This document shows positions 5,961 through 6,171 of a stretch of 6,171 bases of DNA, in pieces (position 1 is the first letter of the stretch; each line of letters begins with the position of its first letter). The notes under the pieces are model-generated. The model searched no databases, was not told the origin of the DNA, and was given only the letters and a program-made list of their open reading frames with translations. The position numbers and the translations under genes are program-made. Origin of the DNA: Pseudobdellovibrio sp. (GTDB lineage Bacteria; Bdellovibrionota; Bdellovibrionia; Bdellovibrionales; Bdellovibrionaceae); assembly GCA_025449725.1 (NCBI GenBank), contig JANWIU010000069.1:1-6171 (forward strand). Direction: 5' to 3'.

Positions 5961-5975
5961 CGATAGTACCTATCG
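5961..5975. repeat. Short perfect inverted repeat in the SWIB 3' untranslated region
   Basis: CGATAG (5961-5966), loop TAC and CTATCG (5970-5975) form a 6-bp hairpin with a 3-nt loop, 19 nt past the SWIB stop codon and 29 nt before the intrinsic terminator. No T-run follows, so it is not itself a terminator. It may be a transcript-end structure or chance. Confidence 0.3.
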
Positions 5976-5994
5976 ATGATTTAAACGCTTAAAA

Positions 5995-6171
5995 CTATTT
6001 TAAGTGTTTAGAAACAAGTTTAGTCATTTCGAACATAGAAACAGTAGCTTTACCGAAAATTGGTTTCAATTTGTCGTCAGCGTTGATGTTTCTGCGGTTT
6101 TTAGCATCTTGTAAACCGTTCTTTTTGATGTAAGCCCATAATTTTTTAACAACTTCAGTGCGTGGCAATGC
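5995..6171 (-). CDS. SWIB/MDM2-domain protein (C-terminal part, start outside the window)
   Basis: The 58 C-terminal residues are present, and the gene continues past the right edge. The sequence reads LPRTEVVKKLWAYIKKNGLQ, then a conserved basic NRRNINADDKL segment, then PIFGKATVSMFEMTKLVSKHL and a TAG stop. This is the core of a SWIB domain: the K.LW.YIK.N.LQ helix, the R..I..D..L strand/turn, and the F......MFE...L..HL helix. SWIB is best known from eukaryotic SWI/SNF chromatin remodelling complexes. In bacteria it occurs as small stand-alone proteins or fused to topoisomerase I in chlamydiae. A chromosome-associated or DNA-binding role is commonly presumed but not established. Any N-terminal extension cannot be seen. 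The gene ends in a strong intrinsic terminator. Confidence 0.9.
   Translation of the reverse strand, partial: ALPRTEVVKKLWAYIKKNGLQDAKNRRNINADDKLKPIFGKATVSMFEMTKLVSKHLK

Overview
This 6.2-kb window is a chromosomal segment from a Gram-negative bacterium with moderately AT-rich DNA. It carries mostly conserved housekeeping genes. An exported protein with a signal peptide, a multi-pass O-antigen-ligase/polymerase family protein and an Orn-type oligoribonuclease point to a diderm proteobacterium-like host. Orn together with a SWIB/MDM2-domain protein, a short animal-like S-adenosylhomocysteine hydrolase and Lys/Ala/Thr-rich tails would fit the Bdellovibrionota or a related 'delta-proteobacterial' lineage. 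That placement is an inference from gene content, not a proof.

Layout, left to right. A tRNA-Asp(GUC) gene with encoded CCA lies on the minus strand at the left edge. After a spacer of about 170 nt, a plus-strand pair follows: an exported heavy-metal-associated (HMA) domain protein with a low-complexity tail (255-827) and, 5 bp later, oligoribonuclease orn (833-1402). Tail-to-tail with orn, only 3 bp away, is a large minus-strand O-antigen ligase-like membrane protein with a C-terminal TPR region (1406-3463). Upstream of it on the same strand, behind a 105-bp spacer with a 10-bp perfect hairpin and a possible promoter, is the pair map (methionine aminopeptidase) then ahcY (S-adenosylhomocysteinase). 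The right edge holds the C-terminal part of a SWIB/MDM2-domain protein on the minus strand, closed by a strong intrinsic terminator that separates it from map.

Functionally, map and ahcY form a likely two-gene operon tied loosely by methionine/SAM metabolism: Map releases N-terminal methionine, and AhcY removes the by-product of SAM-dependent methylation. Orn degrades the shortest RNA remnants, including pGpG. The HMA protein probably binds a soft metal such as copper in the periplasm. The membrane ligase works on envelope glycans.

I see no clear new defence system, mobile element or CRISPR array. The most unusual item is the 5' end of ahcY. It encodes a strongly basic extension of about 60 residues with lysine at a near-perfect 4-residue period, and it has two in-frame start codons, each with an identically spaced Shine-Dalgarno sequence. 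The other points worth checking are the HMA protein's tail and cysteines, the TPR-fused ligase, and the 3-bp convergent junction without a canonical terminator.
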